The translations under genes and the position numbers were made by a program. Source: Pseudoduganella lurida (GTDB lineage: Bacteria > Pseudomonadota > Gammaproteobacteria > Burkholderiales > Burkholderiaceae_D). From it: DNA of 64,000 nt. The stretch is from the NCBI RefSeq assembly GCF_007830455.1, contig NZ_VLLB01000006.1, positions 1 through 64,000 on the forward strand, in the 5' to 3' direction. Under the pieces are notes generated by a model that did no database searches, had not been told where the DNA came from, and was given only the letters and a program-made list of their open reading frames with translations. This document shows positions 53,692-61,222 of the stretch, piece by piece. Position 1 is the first letter of the stretch. Each line of letters starts with the position of its first letter.

Positions 53692-56600
53692 TCAGAACTT
53701 GTAGCGCGCTCCCACCATGTAGCGCGGTCCGCCCTGCGTGGCATTCAGCACCATCGACTTGGTGCGGCCATGGATGCGCTGCGTTTCGTCGTTCAGGTTG
53801 ATCGCCTCCAGCGACAGGCTGATGTTCGGCGTGAGGTTGTAGCCGATCGACAGGTCCAGCTGGCCATACGGCTCCACGTATTGCGGATTGGCGCCCGCCT
53901 GGTCCGTGACCGAGGACAGGAACTCGTCGCGCCAGTTGTAGGCCGCGCGGATCGACCACTTGGCATCTTCGTAGATCCCCACGATATTGGCCGAATCGGA
54001 CAGGCCCACCAGCGCGAACTGGTTGCCGGCACTGGCGTTGTCGTATTTCAGGTTCGACTTCACGTAGGTGTAGTTGGCCTGGATGCCGAAGCCGGTGCTG
54101 CCGAACATGTGCTGCCAGTTGACTTCGGCGCCCTTCAGGTTGGCCGACTTCTCGTTGACGAACGTGGTGATCTGGTACTTCGCGGCCGGATCGCCCGGGA
54201 TGCCCGAGATGGTGCCGGTGGCGTGCCCCAGCGCGTTCTCGCCGGTGTACGTGACGCCCTGCTGGCCCCGGAAGTTGCGGAGGATGTAGTCGCGCAGGCA
54301 GTTGGTGTCCGTGGCGATGCAGCCTGCCGCCAGCGCCGCGTTCCAGTACTTGCCGCCCACCGGCGTCGTCACGTTGCCGGAGGTTTCCGTCAGCACCGTC
54401 TGGCCCGCATAGTTGGACAGGCTCTTGTGGAACACGCCCAGCGAGACGAGGCTCTGGCGCTGGTAGTACCACTCGGCCGACAGGTCGATGTTCTTCGACT
54501 TGACGGGTTCGAGCTGCGGGTTGCCGCGCGAGCCGGTGCCGTAGCTGACGGTGCCGGTCGGGTTGATCGTCGTGCCGCCCTGGATCTGGTCATAGCGCGG
54601 CCGGCCGATCGTCTGGCCATAGCTGGCGCGCACCTTGAAGTCCGGCCGCACGTCCATGTCCCAGTCGACGCTCGGCAGGAAGTGGTGGTACTTGCCCTTC
54701 AGCGTCATGAAGTCCTTGGTACCGAACACGTACGGCAGCTCGTTCTGCGACACCCAGTTCACGCCCGACACCGTCTGCGACAGCGCGGTGGACGTCACGT
54801 CCGTCTTCTCGTAGCGGAAGCCCACGCCGGTGTGCATCGGCATCGCGAAATCCCACTCGGTGTTCAGCTGCAGGTGCAGCGCGCGGCTCTTCTCCGTGGT
54901 GCGGCGGTCGTAGTCCGGATTGTCGAGGCTCGGCAGGTAGGAAGCCGGCATGCCCGTCGCATCGGAGGCGCGCTGGCGCATCGCCGCGAAGTTGAACAGG
55001 TGGATCTGCTGGAACAGCGCGGGATCGTCGTGGCCGCCCAGCTTGTCGAAGTACTGGCCCAGCGAGTCGAGGCGCCACAGGCTCTGCGGATAGTCGGCCG
55101 GCGTGGTGGCGCCGCCCCAGGTATCGCGCTGCACCTGCTGGAACGCCGAGCGGTTCTTCACGTTGGTGAGCGACACGCCGAAGTTCAGCTCCGACGCCTC
55201 GAACAGTTTCAGGCGGCCGCCGCCCTGGGCCTGGTCGATCTCCATCTTCTGGTAGCCGTCCTGGAACCACGAGCCGGAGACCTGCATCGGCGCGCGGTTG
55301 AAGTCGGCGCCCTGGATCGACAGCACCGGCATCTCGTGCGTGAAGTCCACGCCCGTGTTGCCGCGGCTGAAGCTGACGGTGGCCAGGTCGTTATTGGAAC
55401 CGAACGGGCTGTCCTTCTTCGACACGGCGGTGGAATGGTGCGCATCGAAGGTGAAGCGCAGGTCCGGCGTGGCCTTCCACTGCAGGTTGAAGCCCAGCGA
55501 ATTGTTTTCCGACTTGGTGGCGAAGTCGCCGCCGTTCATGGCGATGTCCTGGTTCGCCACGTTCTCCTGGTAGTACAGCGGCGAGGCGATCGGGCCATCC
55601 GTCCACTTGCTGACGGACGGGCCGAAGTTGAACCACGCGGACAGCTCGTGGTACTTGGTCTGCACCTTGTTCTGCGAGTAGGTGTAGTCGAGCGTGGTGG
55701 TCAGGTCCTTCTGCGGGCGGAACTGGAACGTCAGCTGGCCGTTGGTACGCTGGCGCTGCGAGCCGCGCATGAAGTACGAGATATTCTGCGGCACCGAGTA
55801 CACGTCGCTTGCGTCCGGGCGGTTGGTGATGTCGCCGAAGCCGGTCTCGCCGGCCTGGGGGATGGTGCCGGTGCCGGTCTGGCTGCCGAGGTACGGGCCC
55901 TTCCAGCCATTGGTGATCGAGGCCGTGTTCACGCCCAGGTTGCGCTCCTGGTAGCTGGCGCTGACGGCCACGCCGAACATGCCATCGGCCCAGGTGGTGC
56001 TGTAGATGCCGGAGATTTCCGGCGTGTAGGAATGCTTCGCCTTGTCTTCCTGCGGCAGGTTGTCGTTGGACGTATCGTAGACGGCCTTCACGCCCACGCT
56101 GGCCTGCTTGCCGATGTCCAGCGGGCGCGCCGTCATGATGTTGATGGTGGCGCCGATGCCGCCCGGCGGCGTATCGGCGCGCGCGCTCTTGTACACCTGG
56201 ATCTGCGACACGGACTCGGAGGCCAGGTTCGAGAAGTCGAACGCGCGGCCGGCCAGGTCGCCCAGGTTCGAGGTGGGCATCTGGCGGCCGTTGAGCAGCA
56301 CCATGTTCAGGTCCGGGCCCACGCCGCGCACGGTAACCTGCGCGCCCTCGCCGCGGTTGCGATCGATCGACACGCCGCTGATGCGCTGCAGCGATTCGGC
56401 CAGGTTGGTGTCCGGGAACTTGCCGATATCGTCGGCCACGATGCCGTCGACGATGCCGTCCGAACCCCGCTTCAGGTTCAGCGTGGACTGCATGCTGGCG
56501 CGCAGGCCCGTCACGACGACGGTGGCGGCCGGGGCTTCCGTCAGGGGCGTGGTGGCGGTGGCCGTGGTGGCGGTGGCCGCTTCCTGGGCGTAGGCCGGTG

Positions 56601-56694
56601 CAACGAGGGTGGCGCAGGCGCCTGCCACGGCCAGAGTGACCAGGCGCAGGCGGGTAGCGGGACGCGGGGCGCCCCTGCGATGTGGGTGTAACAC
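53692..56694 (-). CDS. TonB-dependent outer membrane receptor
   Basis: A 1000-residue receptor. GTG 56694 follows AGGAG. A signal peptide (about 1-37) ends at APAYAQ. The plug domain (about 60-180) has VVVTGLRASMQSTLNLKR, LAESLQRISGVSIDR and VRGVGPDLNMVLLNGRQ. A 22-stranded barrel follows, ending in the C-terminal signature YMVGARYKF. It resembles the large TonB receptors of Xanthomonas and Caulobacter that often import oligosaccharides. Two LacI-type operators upstream support a sugar ligand. No substrate enzymes are encoded beside it. Confidence 0.93.
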   Translation of the reverse strand: MLHPHRRGAPRPATRLRLVTLAVAGACATLVAPAYAQEAATATTATATTPLTEAPAATVVVTGLRASMQSTLNLKRGSDGIVDGIVADDIGKFPDTNLAESLQRISGVSIDRNRGEGAQVTVRGVGPDLNMVLLNGRQMPTSNLGDLAGRAFDFSNLASESVSQIQVYKSARADTPPGGIGATINIMTARPLDIGKQASVGVKAVYDTSNDNLPQEDKAKHSYTPEISGIYSTTWADGMFGVAVSASYQERNLGVNTASITNGWKGPYLGSQTGTGTIPQAGETGFGDITNRPDASDVYSVPQNISYFMRGSQRQRTNGQLTFQFRPQKDLTTTLDYTYSQNKVQTKYHELSAWFNFGPSVSKWTDGPIASPLYYQENVANQDIAMNGGDFATKSENNSLGFNLQWKATPDLRFTFDAHHSTAVSKKDSPFGSNNDLATVSFSRGNTGVDFTHEMPVLSIQGADFNRAPMQVSGSWFQDGYQKMEIDQAQGGGRLKLFEASELNFGVSLTNVKNRSAFQQVQRDTWGGATTPADYPQSLWRLDSLGQYFDKLGGHDDPALFQQIHLFNFAAMRQRASDATGMPASYLPSLDNPDYDRRTTEKSRALHLQLNTEWDFAMPMHTGVGFRYEKTDVTSTALSQTVSGVNWVSQNELPYVFGTKDFMTLKGKYHHFLPSVDWDMDVRPDFKVRASYGQTIGRPRYDQIQGGTTINPTGTVSYGTGSRGNPQLEPVKSKNIDLSAEWYYQRQSLVSLGVFHKSLSNYAGQTVLTETSGNVTTPVGGKYWNAALAAGCIATDTNCLRDYILRNFRGQQGVTYTGENALGHATGTISGIPGDPAAKYQITTFVNEKSANLKGAEVNWQHMFGSTGFGIQANYTYVKSNLKYDNASAGNQFALVGLSDSANIVGIYEDAKWSIRAAYNWRDEFLSSVTDQAGANPQYVEPYGQLDLSIGYNLTPNISLSLEAINLNDETQRIHGRTKSMVLNATQGGPRYMVGARYKF

Positions 56695-56979
56695 GGTGTC
56701 TCCTCTTCTCTTCGTGGAACGCCTTGTTGCGGCGTCTGTGGTGGTGCTGAATTCACCCGCTCCGGCTGGTTTTTATGTCCGGAACGTGTTCGCCCTGGTC
56801 GTCACGCGTTTGACAAGGCATGCGCTTAGGCGAACTCATGCGAAGAGAGTAGAGTTAGCGCAACCATCGGTCAATCGAATGAGCGGAAAAATATTGTTCA
56901 TTCATGTGGCTTTCCGACGAGATTGCGGCGGGGCGGTACCGCTCCGGCATGCCGCGGCCTACAGCGCGATGGATGTCGC

Positions 56980-56991
56980 GAAAACGTTTTC
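56980..56991. promoter_or_regulatory. LacI-family operator 1
   Basis: Perfect 12-base palindrome GAAAACGTTTTC with the central CG typical of LacI/GalR operators. It lies where a minus-strand transcript would start. Confidence 0.75.
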
Positions 56992-57026
56992 ATTATCAAA
57001 TCAACGACTTCCCGCCGATAATGTTT

Positions 57027-57038
57027 GAAAACGTTTTC
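57027..57038. promoter_or_regulatory. LacI-family operator 2
   Basis: A second identical GAAAACGTTTTC, centred 47 bases from the first and just upstream of the candidate -35. Paired sites suggest cooperative repression of the TonB receptor gene. Confidence 0.75.
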
Positions 57039-57440
57039 TTAACATCGCCGCCCGGGATGCCAGGGTGGCCGGACCACCTGATAACGCGGCCTGAAAGGCA
57101 GTTGTTGCAAAATTCGTACATTTCCATCCGACACGTACGACGTTGGTGTGCAATCGATTGCATGGCCCGCGCTTGGTCTCCGCGGCATGGCGGTCCTGGT
57201 CGCGCGCCCGGTATGGCAAAGCGCGCAGAGGGGCAGAAGGTGCTGCGCAACCATCATCGGCGGGGAACCGGCCCTGCTGCTCGGTTGCGCCGTGGAGCGC
57301 GTCGGAAACACCTGTTTTATTGCGGCTATCAAGTGGCAATGCTGCGCCGCCGCAGGCTGCCTGACCTCGCTTGCCGCGCCTATTGTGCTGGTCTATATTG
57401 GGGATTCGCCTGCCCGCCCACCAATGCGAAGGGAGAAACG

Positions 57441-57884
57441 ATGATGCAGATACCGAAGCCGACGCGCGCCACGATCCTGCCCTGTTTGCGCTACCGTGAC
57501 GCGCCCGCCGCCATCGAGTGGCTCTGCAGTACGCTGGGTTTCGAAGCCTCCCGCGTGACCTTCAATGAAGACGGATCCGTGGCCCATGCCCGCCTCACCT
57601 ACGGCAACGGCATGCTGATGCTGGGCTCCCTTTTCGACACCGACTACGGCCGCCTGCTGAAGCAGCCGGCGGAGTTGCAGGGGTTCGTCACGCAAACCGC
57701 CTATCTCGTCGTCAACGATGCCGACCAGGTGCACGAGCGCGTGGTCAGCGCCGGCGCGCCGGTGGTGCTGCCGCTGCAGGACGAGGACTATGGCGGCCGT
57801 GGCTTCACCTGCCGCGATCCGGAGGGGCATGTTTGGAACATCGGCACGTATGACCCCTGGGAAGAGCCGGAATATCGTCAGTGA
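57441..57884 (+). CDS. Glyoxalase/bleomycin-resistance fold protein
   Basis: A 147-residue VOC-fold protein. ATG 57441 follows GGGAGAA. Paired beta-alpha-beta modules are seen: LRYRDAPAAIEWLCSTLGF and AYLVVNDADQVHERVVSAGA, ending in GGRGFTCRDPEGHVWNIGTYDPW. The lower metal site glutamate or aspartate is in DPEGH. Family members include glyoxalases, dioxygenases and drug-binding proteins; the reaction is unknown. The last bases overlap the convergent deaminase-like gene. Confidence 0.85.
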   Translation: MMQIPKPTRATILPCLRYRDAPAAIEWLCSTLGFEASRVTFNEDGSVAHARLTYGNGMLMLGSLFDTDYGRLLKQPAELQGFVTQTAYLVVNDADQVHERVVSAGAPVVLPLQDEDYGGRGFTCRDPEGHVWNIGTYDPWEEPEYRQ

Positions 57885-59116
57885 GCAGCGGTGGCGTGGC
57901 CGGCCAGTGCGTCGACCAGCGCCCTGTCGGTGACCTGCACTGGATGCACGCGGATCGGATCGCGATAGAGCGGCGGCAGGCCTGCGCATAGCTGGCGCAG
58001 CGCTTCGGTGGCCATGCGCGGCTGCACGTATTGATACTGCCGCGGATTGTCCGGGGCGGGCGGCCCTTCCATCGTCGAACCCCAGGCACCGAGCTCCATG
58101 AAGCCGAGCGCCCCCTCGTCCGGACCGGCCGCAAACACGAAGGTGCCGTCACGCGGATGGCCGAGGTAGCGGCGGATGGCGTGCCGTTCGGCCGGGCCGG
58201 CGTGCACCATCAGGCGATGGCGCAGCTGCGCGTAGGCGCGCGTGCATTCGAGGAAGGCGGTGCGGATGCCGCCGCGGCCGTGGCAGCACAGGAGCAGGTT
58301 GCCGAAGGCGTCGAGCAGCGCCACCGCGTTGCCGCTGCCGCCGTGCGCGCGGTCCCGCTCGAGCTGGTGCAGCAGGTAGGGTGCCAGCCCGGCATCCGGC
58401 TCGTGCGGTGGGCAGCGGTAGGTGAGCGCATCCGGGTCGGCGCGCTTGAGGGCCCGCACGACAGGGTGATCGGCCGGCAGCGTGGCGGGATCGAGCAGGC
58501 CGCTGCGGGGCGGATCGGCATCGAACAGCCCGGCCACCGCGCCGGTGGTGGCTTCGAACACGAGCGAGCACAGGGCCTGCGTGGGTTCGGCGATGGTCTT
58601 GCCGATGAAGAAGGCCGGCACCGCGGCACCGCTGGCGGGGCGCGCATAGGAGGATGAACCGAGCACGGCCGGATAGGCAAACGTGGCGCGGGCCTGTGCG
58701 CGCAGCGTTTCCGGCAGCGCCGTAAAGCTGTCGCCCCCCTCTTCCGCATGGTTGTAGTGGATGCCGGCGGTGCGGTCGTTGGCGGCCACCACCACGTGGA
58801 AGCCGGCCGCCAGGATCGCGCCGGCACACATGCAGCAAGGGTCGAGCGAGGTGACGATCGTGACGTCGGCGGGCGCCGGCAGCTCGCGGCCCCGGGCCGC
58901 CTCGGCGTGGTACCAGTCCACCAGCTGGCGCTCGCCATGCGCGGTGGGGTCCCACACGAGACCGTCGCGGATGACATCGTTGTGGACGGCCTGCAGCACA
59001 TTGCCGAAGCCGTCCAGCATCACGCAGCCGACGCCGAACGTGCCCTGCGTCTTCGCGGCGATCGCTTCGAGCGAGGCGCGGGCGACGGCGGCCTGCACGT
59101 CGATCGTCTTTTTCAC
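57878..59116 (-). CDS. Two-domain nucleoside deaminase-like protein
   Basis: A 412-residue protein. The N-terminal domain (about 1-150) has a cytidine-deaminase-fold zinc site: HGE (60-62) and PCCMC (C94, C97). The C-terminal half (about 230-400) starts again with a strand pair (NAVALLDAFGNLLLCCHG) like the first domain (CVMLDGFGNVLQAVHN). It lacks both the HxE and PCxxC motifs, so it looks like a duplicated, catalytically dead deaminase domain. It follows cdd in the deo operon by seven bases, which suggests a nucleoside or base substrate. Confidence 0.7.
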   Translation of the reverse strand: MKKTIDVQAAVARASLEAIAAKTQGTFGVGCVMLDGFGNVLQAVHNDVIRDGLVWDPTAHGERQLVDWYHAEAARGRELPAPADVTIVTSLDPCCMCAGAILAAGFHVVVAANDRTAGIHYNHAEEGGDSFTALPETLRAQARATFAYPAVLGSSSYARPASGAAVPAFFIGKTIAEPTQALCSLVFEATTGAVAGLFDADPPRSGLLDPATLPADHPVVRALKRADPDALTYRCPPHEPDAGLAPYLLHQLERDRAHGGSGNAVALLDAFGNLLLCCHGRGGIRTAFLECTRAYAQLRHRLMVHAGPAERHAIRRYLGHPRDGTFVFAAGPDEGALGFMELGAWGSTMEGPPAPDNPRQYQYVQPRMATEALRQLCAGLPPLYRDPIRVHPVQVTDRALVDALAGHATAAH

Positions 59117-59123
59117 TGCAGGC

Positions 59124-59528
59124 TTACTTCTTCAGGTCCTGGCCGCCGAAGGCGTTCGGCAGCTGCGCGGCGGCCGTCGTCTCGAGGATATCGCCCTTCA
59201 GGTTCGTCAGCAGCACCGGCAGCTCGTTGCCGCCCAGTTCCAGGATCACCTGGCGGCAGGCGCCGCAGGGCGCGATGGGTCCTTCCGTCTCGCCAACGAC
59301 GACGAGCCGGGCGAAATCGCCCTGCTGGTAGCCCTGCGCGAAGGCGCTGAAGAACGCCGTGCGCTCGGCGCAGTTGCACAGGCCGTAGGACGCGTTCTCC
59401 ACGTTACAGCCATGGAAGACCTTGCCGTCATTGGCCAGCAGCGCCGCACCCACCTTGAAGTTGGAGTACGGCGTGTAGGCCTTCAGGCGCGCGGCCTTGG
59501 CTTCTTCGATCAGTTGTTCGGTGTTCAT
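59124..59528 (-). CDS. cdd: Cytidine deaminase
   Basis: Deaminates cytidine and deoxycytidine to (deoxy)uridine. The 134-residue homotetrameric type has zinc ligands in CNCAERTAFFSA and PCGACRQVI, and the substrate motif GCNVENAS. ATG 59528 fits the family start MNTEQLIEEA; the frame runs on to 59567 through a repeat. Confidence 0.96.
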   Translation of the reverse strand: MNTEQLIEEAKAARLKAYTPYSNFKVGAALLANDGKVFHGCNVENASYGLCNCAERTAFFSAFAQGYQQGDFARLVVVGETEGPIAPCGACRQVILELGGNELPVLLTNLKGDILETTAAAQLPNAFGGQDLKK

Positions 59529-59552
59529 TATCCTGATACGTCTTTCAAATAT

Positions 59553-59606
59553 GGGGACAGACCCCATTTTCCAGGCAATGTTTCCTGAAAAATGGGGCCT
59601 GTCCCT
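59553..59606. repeat. Inverted repeat with GGGGACAGACCCC core
   Basis: An imperfect palindrome between deoA and cdd. The left arm (59553-59575) begins GGGGACAGACCCC; the right arm (59584-59605) ends GGGGCCTGTCCC. The loop is eight bases. Confidence 0.8.
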
Positions 59607-59610
59607 ATTT

Positions 59611-60933
59611 TTAGGGGCGGATGGTGCGGTAGACGATCGGGTTGGCGGCGGGCGCCGTGGCGGCGATCGTGTACGCGGCCTGCACGTCGGCGATGGCGCG
59701 CTGGGCGGCCGCTTCCGTGCGGGCGTGGACGAAGGCGAGCGGCTGGCCCGCTTCGATGCGCTGGCCCAGTTCCGCCAGCGCCGTCAGGCCCACGGCGAAG
59801 TCGATCGGATCCTGCGGACGGGTGCGGCCGCCGCCCAGCGCGACGACGGCCAGGCCGAGGGCGCGGCAGTTCGTCGTGGCGGCGTAGCCCGATTGCAGGG
59901 CCGGCACCGGCACGATGATCGGTGCCTTCTCCAGGTAGTTGTCCGGGTTCTGCATCAGGTCCGCGGGACCGCCCAGCGCGGCGACCATGCGGCCGAAGCG
60001 GTCGGCGGCTTCGCCCGAATCGAGCGAGGCCTGCAGCTTGGCGCGCGCTTCCGTTTCGTCGGCGGCCAGCTTGCCCAGCACGAGCATCTCGGCGCACAGC
60101 GCCATGTTCACTTCGTGCAGGCGCGCGGGGCGCGACTTGCCCGTCAGGTAGTCGATCGCGCAGCGCACTTCCACCGCGTTGCCGGCGGCAGGGGCCAGCG
60201 ATTCGTTCATGTCCGTCAGCAGGGCCGACGTCAGCGTGCCGGCGCCATTGCCGACGGCGACGATCGATTCGGCCAGCTCCACCGATTTCTCGTAGGTCGG
60301 CATGAACGCGCCGCTGCCGGCCTTCACGTCCATCGCCAGCACATCGAGGCCGGCGGCCAGCTTCTTCGACAGGATCGAACCGGTGATCATCGCCACCGAT
60401 TCCACGGTGCCCGTCACGTCGCGGATGCCGTAGAAACGCTTGTCGGCCGGCGCCAGCGACGCCGTCTGGCCGATGATGGCCACGCCCACTTCCTTGACGA
60501 CCTTGCGGAACAGGTCGTTGTCCGGCACCGTCGTGTAGCCGGGGATCGAGTCGAACTTGTCCAGCGTGCCGCCCGTGTGGCCCAGGCCACGGCCCGAGAT
60601 CATCGGCACGAAGCCGCCGCAGGCCGCGATCATGGGGCCCAGCAGCAGCGAGATCACGTCGCCGACGCCGCCGGTGGAGTGCTTGTCCATCACGGGACCG
60701 GGCAGGTTCAGCGATTTCCACTCCAGCACGTCGCCGGAGTCGCGCATGGCGAGCGTGAACGCCACGCGCTCGTCCATCGTCATGTCGTTGAAGTAGACAG
60801 CCATCGCGAGCGCCGCGATCTGGCCTTCGGTGGTTTCACCGGTGGGGATGCCGCGCACGAAGAAGCGGATCTCGTCGGCGGTCAGTTCGCCCTTGTCGCG
60901 TTTCTTGCGGATGATTTCCTGGGGGAGGTACAT
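59611..60933 (-). CDS. deoA: Thymidine phosphorylase
   Basis: Phosphorolyses thymidine and deoxyuridine to the base and deoxyribose-1-phosphate. The 440 residues include VMDKHSTGGVGD, MISGRGLGHTGGTLDK and DVKAGSGAFMP, all family signatures. Together with cdd, deoC and the aldehyde dehydrogenase it forms a deoxynucleoside catabolic unit. Released uracil and thymine could feed the PreTA pathway. Confidence 0.97.
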   Translation of the reverse strand: MYLPQEIIRKKRDKGELTADEIRFFVRGIPTGETTEGQIAALAMAVYFNDMTMDERVAFTLAMRDSGDVLEWKSLNLPGPVMDKHSTGGVGDVISLLLGPMIAACGGFVPMISGRGLGHTGGTLDKFDSIPGYTTVPDNDLFRKVVKEVGVAIIGQTASLAPADKRFYGIRDVTGTVESVAMITGSILSKKLAAGLDVLAMDVKAGSGAFMPTYEKSVELAESIVAVGNGAGTLTSALLTDMNESLAPAAGNAVEVRCAIDYLTGKSRPARLHEVNMALCAEMLVLGKLAADETEARAKLQASLDSGEAADRFGRMVAALGGPADLMQNPDNYLEKAPIIVPVPALQSGYAATTNCRALGLAVVALGGGRTRPQDPIDFAVGLTALAELGQRIEAGQPLAFVHARTEAAAQRAIADVQAAYTIAATAPAANPIVYRTIRP

Positions 60934-61029
60934 GGGTGTTCTCTTTCTTTAAACCTGGGTGGCCGCGATCTTCCCGATCGCGGGCCTGGTGATTCGGTGC
61001 GCGGATGTCGCAGACGGCAGCCGCGTCAC

Positions 61030-61197
61030 GGGGTCTGTCCCCGGCCAGCGCTGGCACTGCCGCGGGCCTGCTGCGCCAAACAGGGGACTGACCCCGATTT
61101 TTCGCGGCAAGACAGGCACGCTGGCGAAAATCGGGGTCAGTCCCCTTGCCACTGCCAACGGCAGGCGGCAACGTCAACACTACCGGGGACAGACCCC
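61030..61197. repeat. Cluster of four GGGGwCwGwCCCC cores
   Basis: Exact cores at 61030-61042 (GGGGTCTGTCCCC), 61083-61095, 61133-61145 and 61185-61197. The middle two form an inverted repeat with extended arms ending GATTTTTCGC and GCGAAAATC. They fill the 289-base gene-free gap between deoA and the aldehyde dehydrogenase gene. Confidence 0.9.
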
Positions 61198-61222
61198 GGC
61201 CGTTCAGCTGCTATCTGAAACC

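Larger units (their letters stand above)
56695..57440. other. Long intergenic control region
   Basis: About 750 bases with no credible gene. It holds two GAAAACGTTTTC palindromes and a possible minus-strand promoter between them (TTATCG, 18 bases, GATAAT; 57021-56992). The 290 bases between the operators and the receptor start would be a long 5' leader, in which I see no known riboswitch. Confidence 0.6.

Noticed and set aside
53668..56691. 1007-codon frame opposite the TonB receptor
   Set aside because: Antisense shadow produced by high GC and codon bias; Arg/Val/His-rich with no domain.
57001..57339. Short frames over the LacI operator region
   Set aside because: They run through two operators and lack ribosome binding sites.
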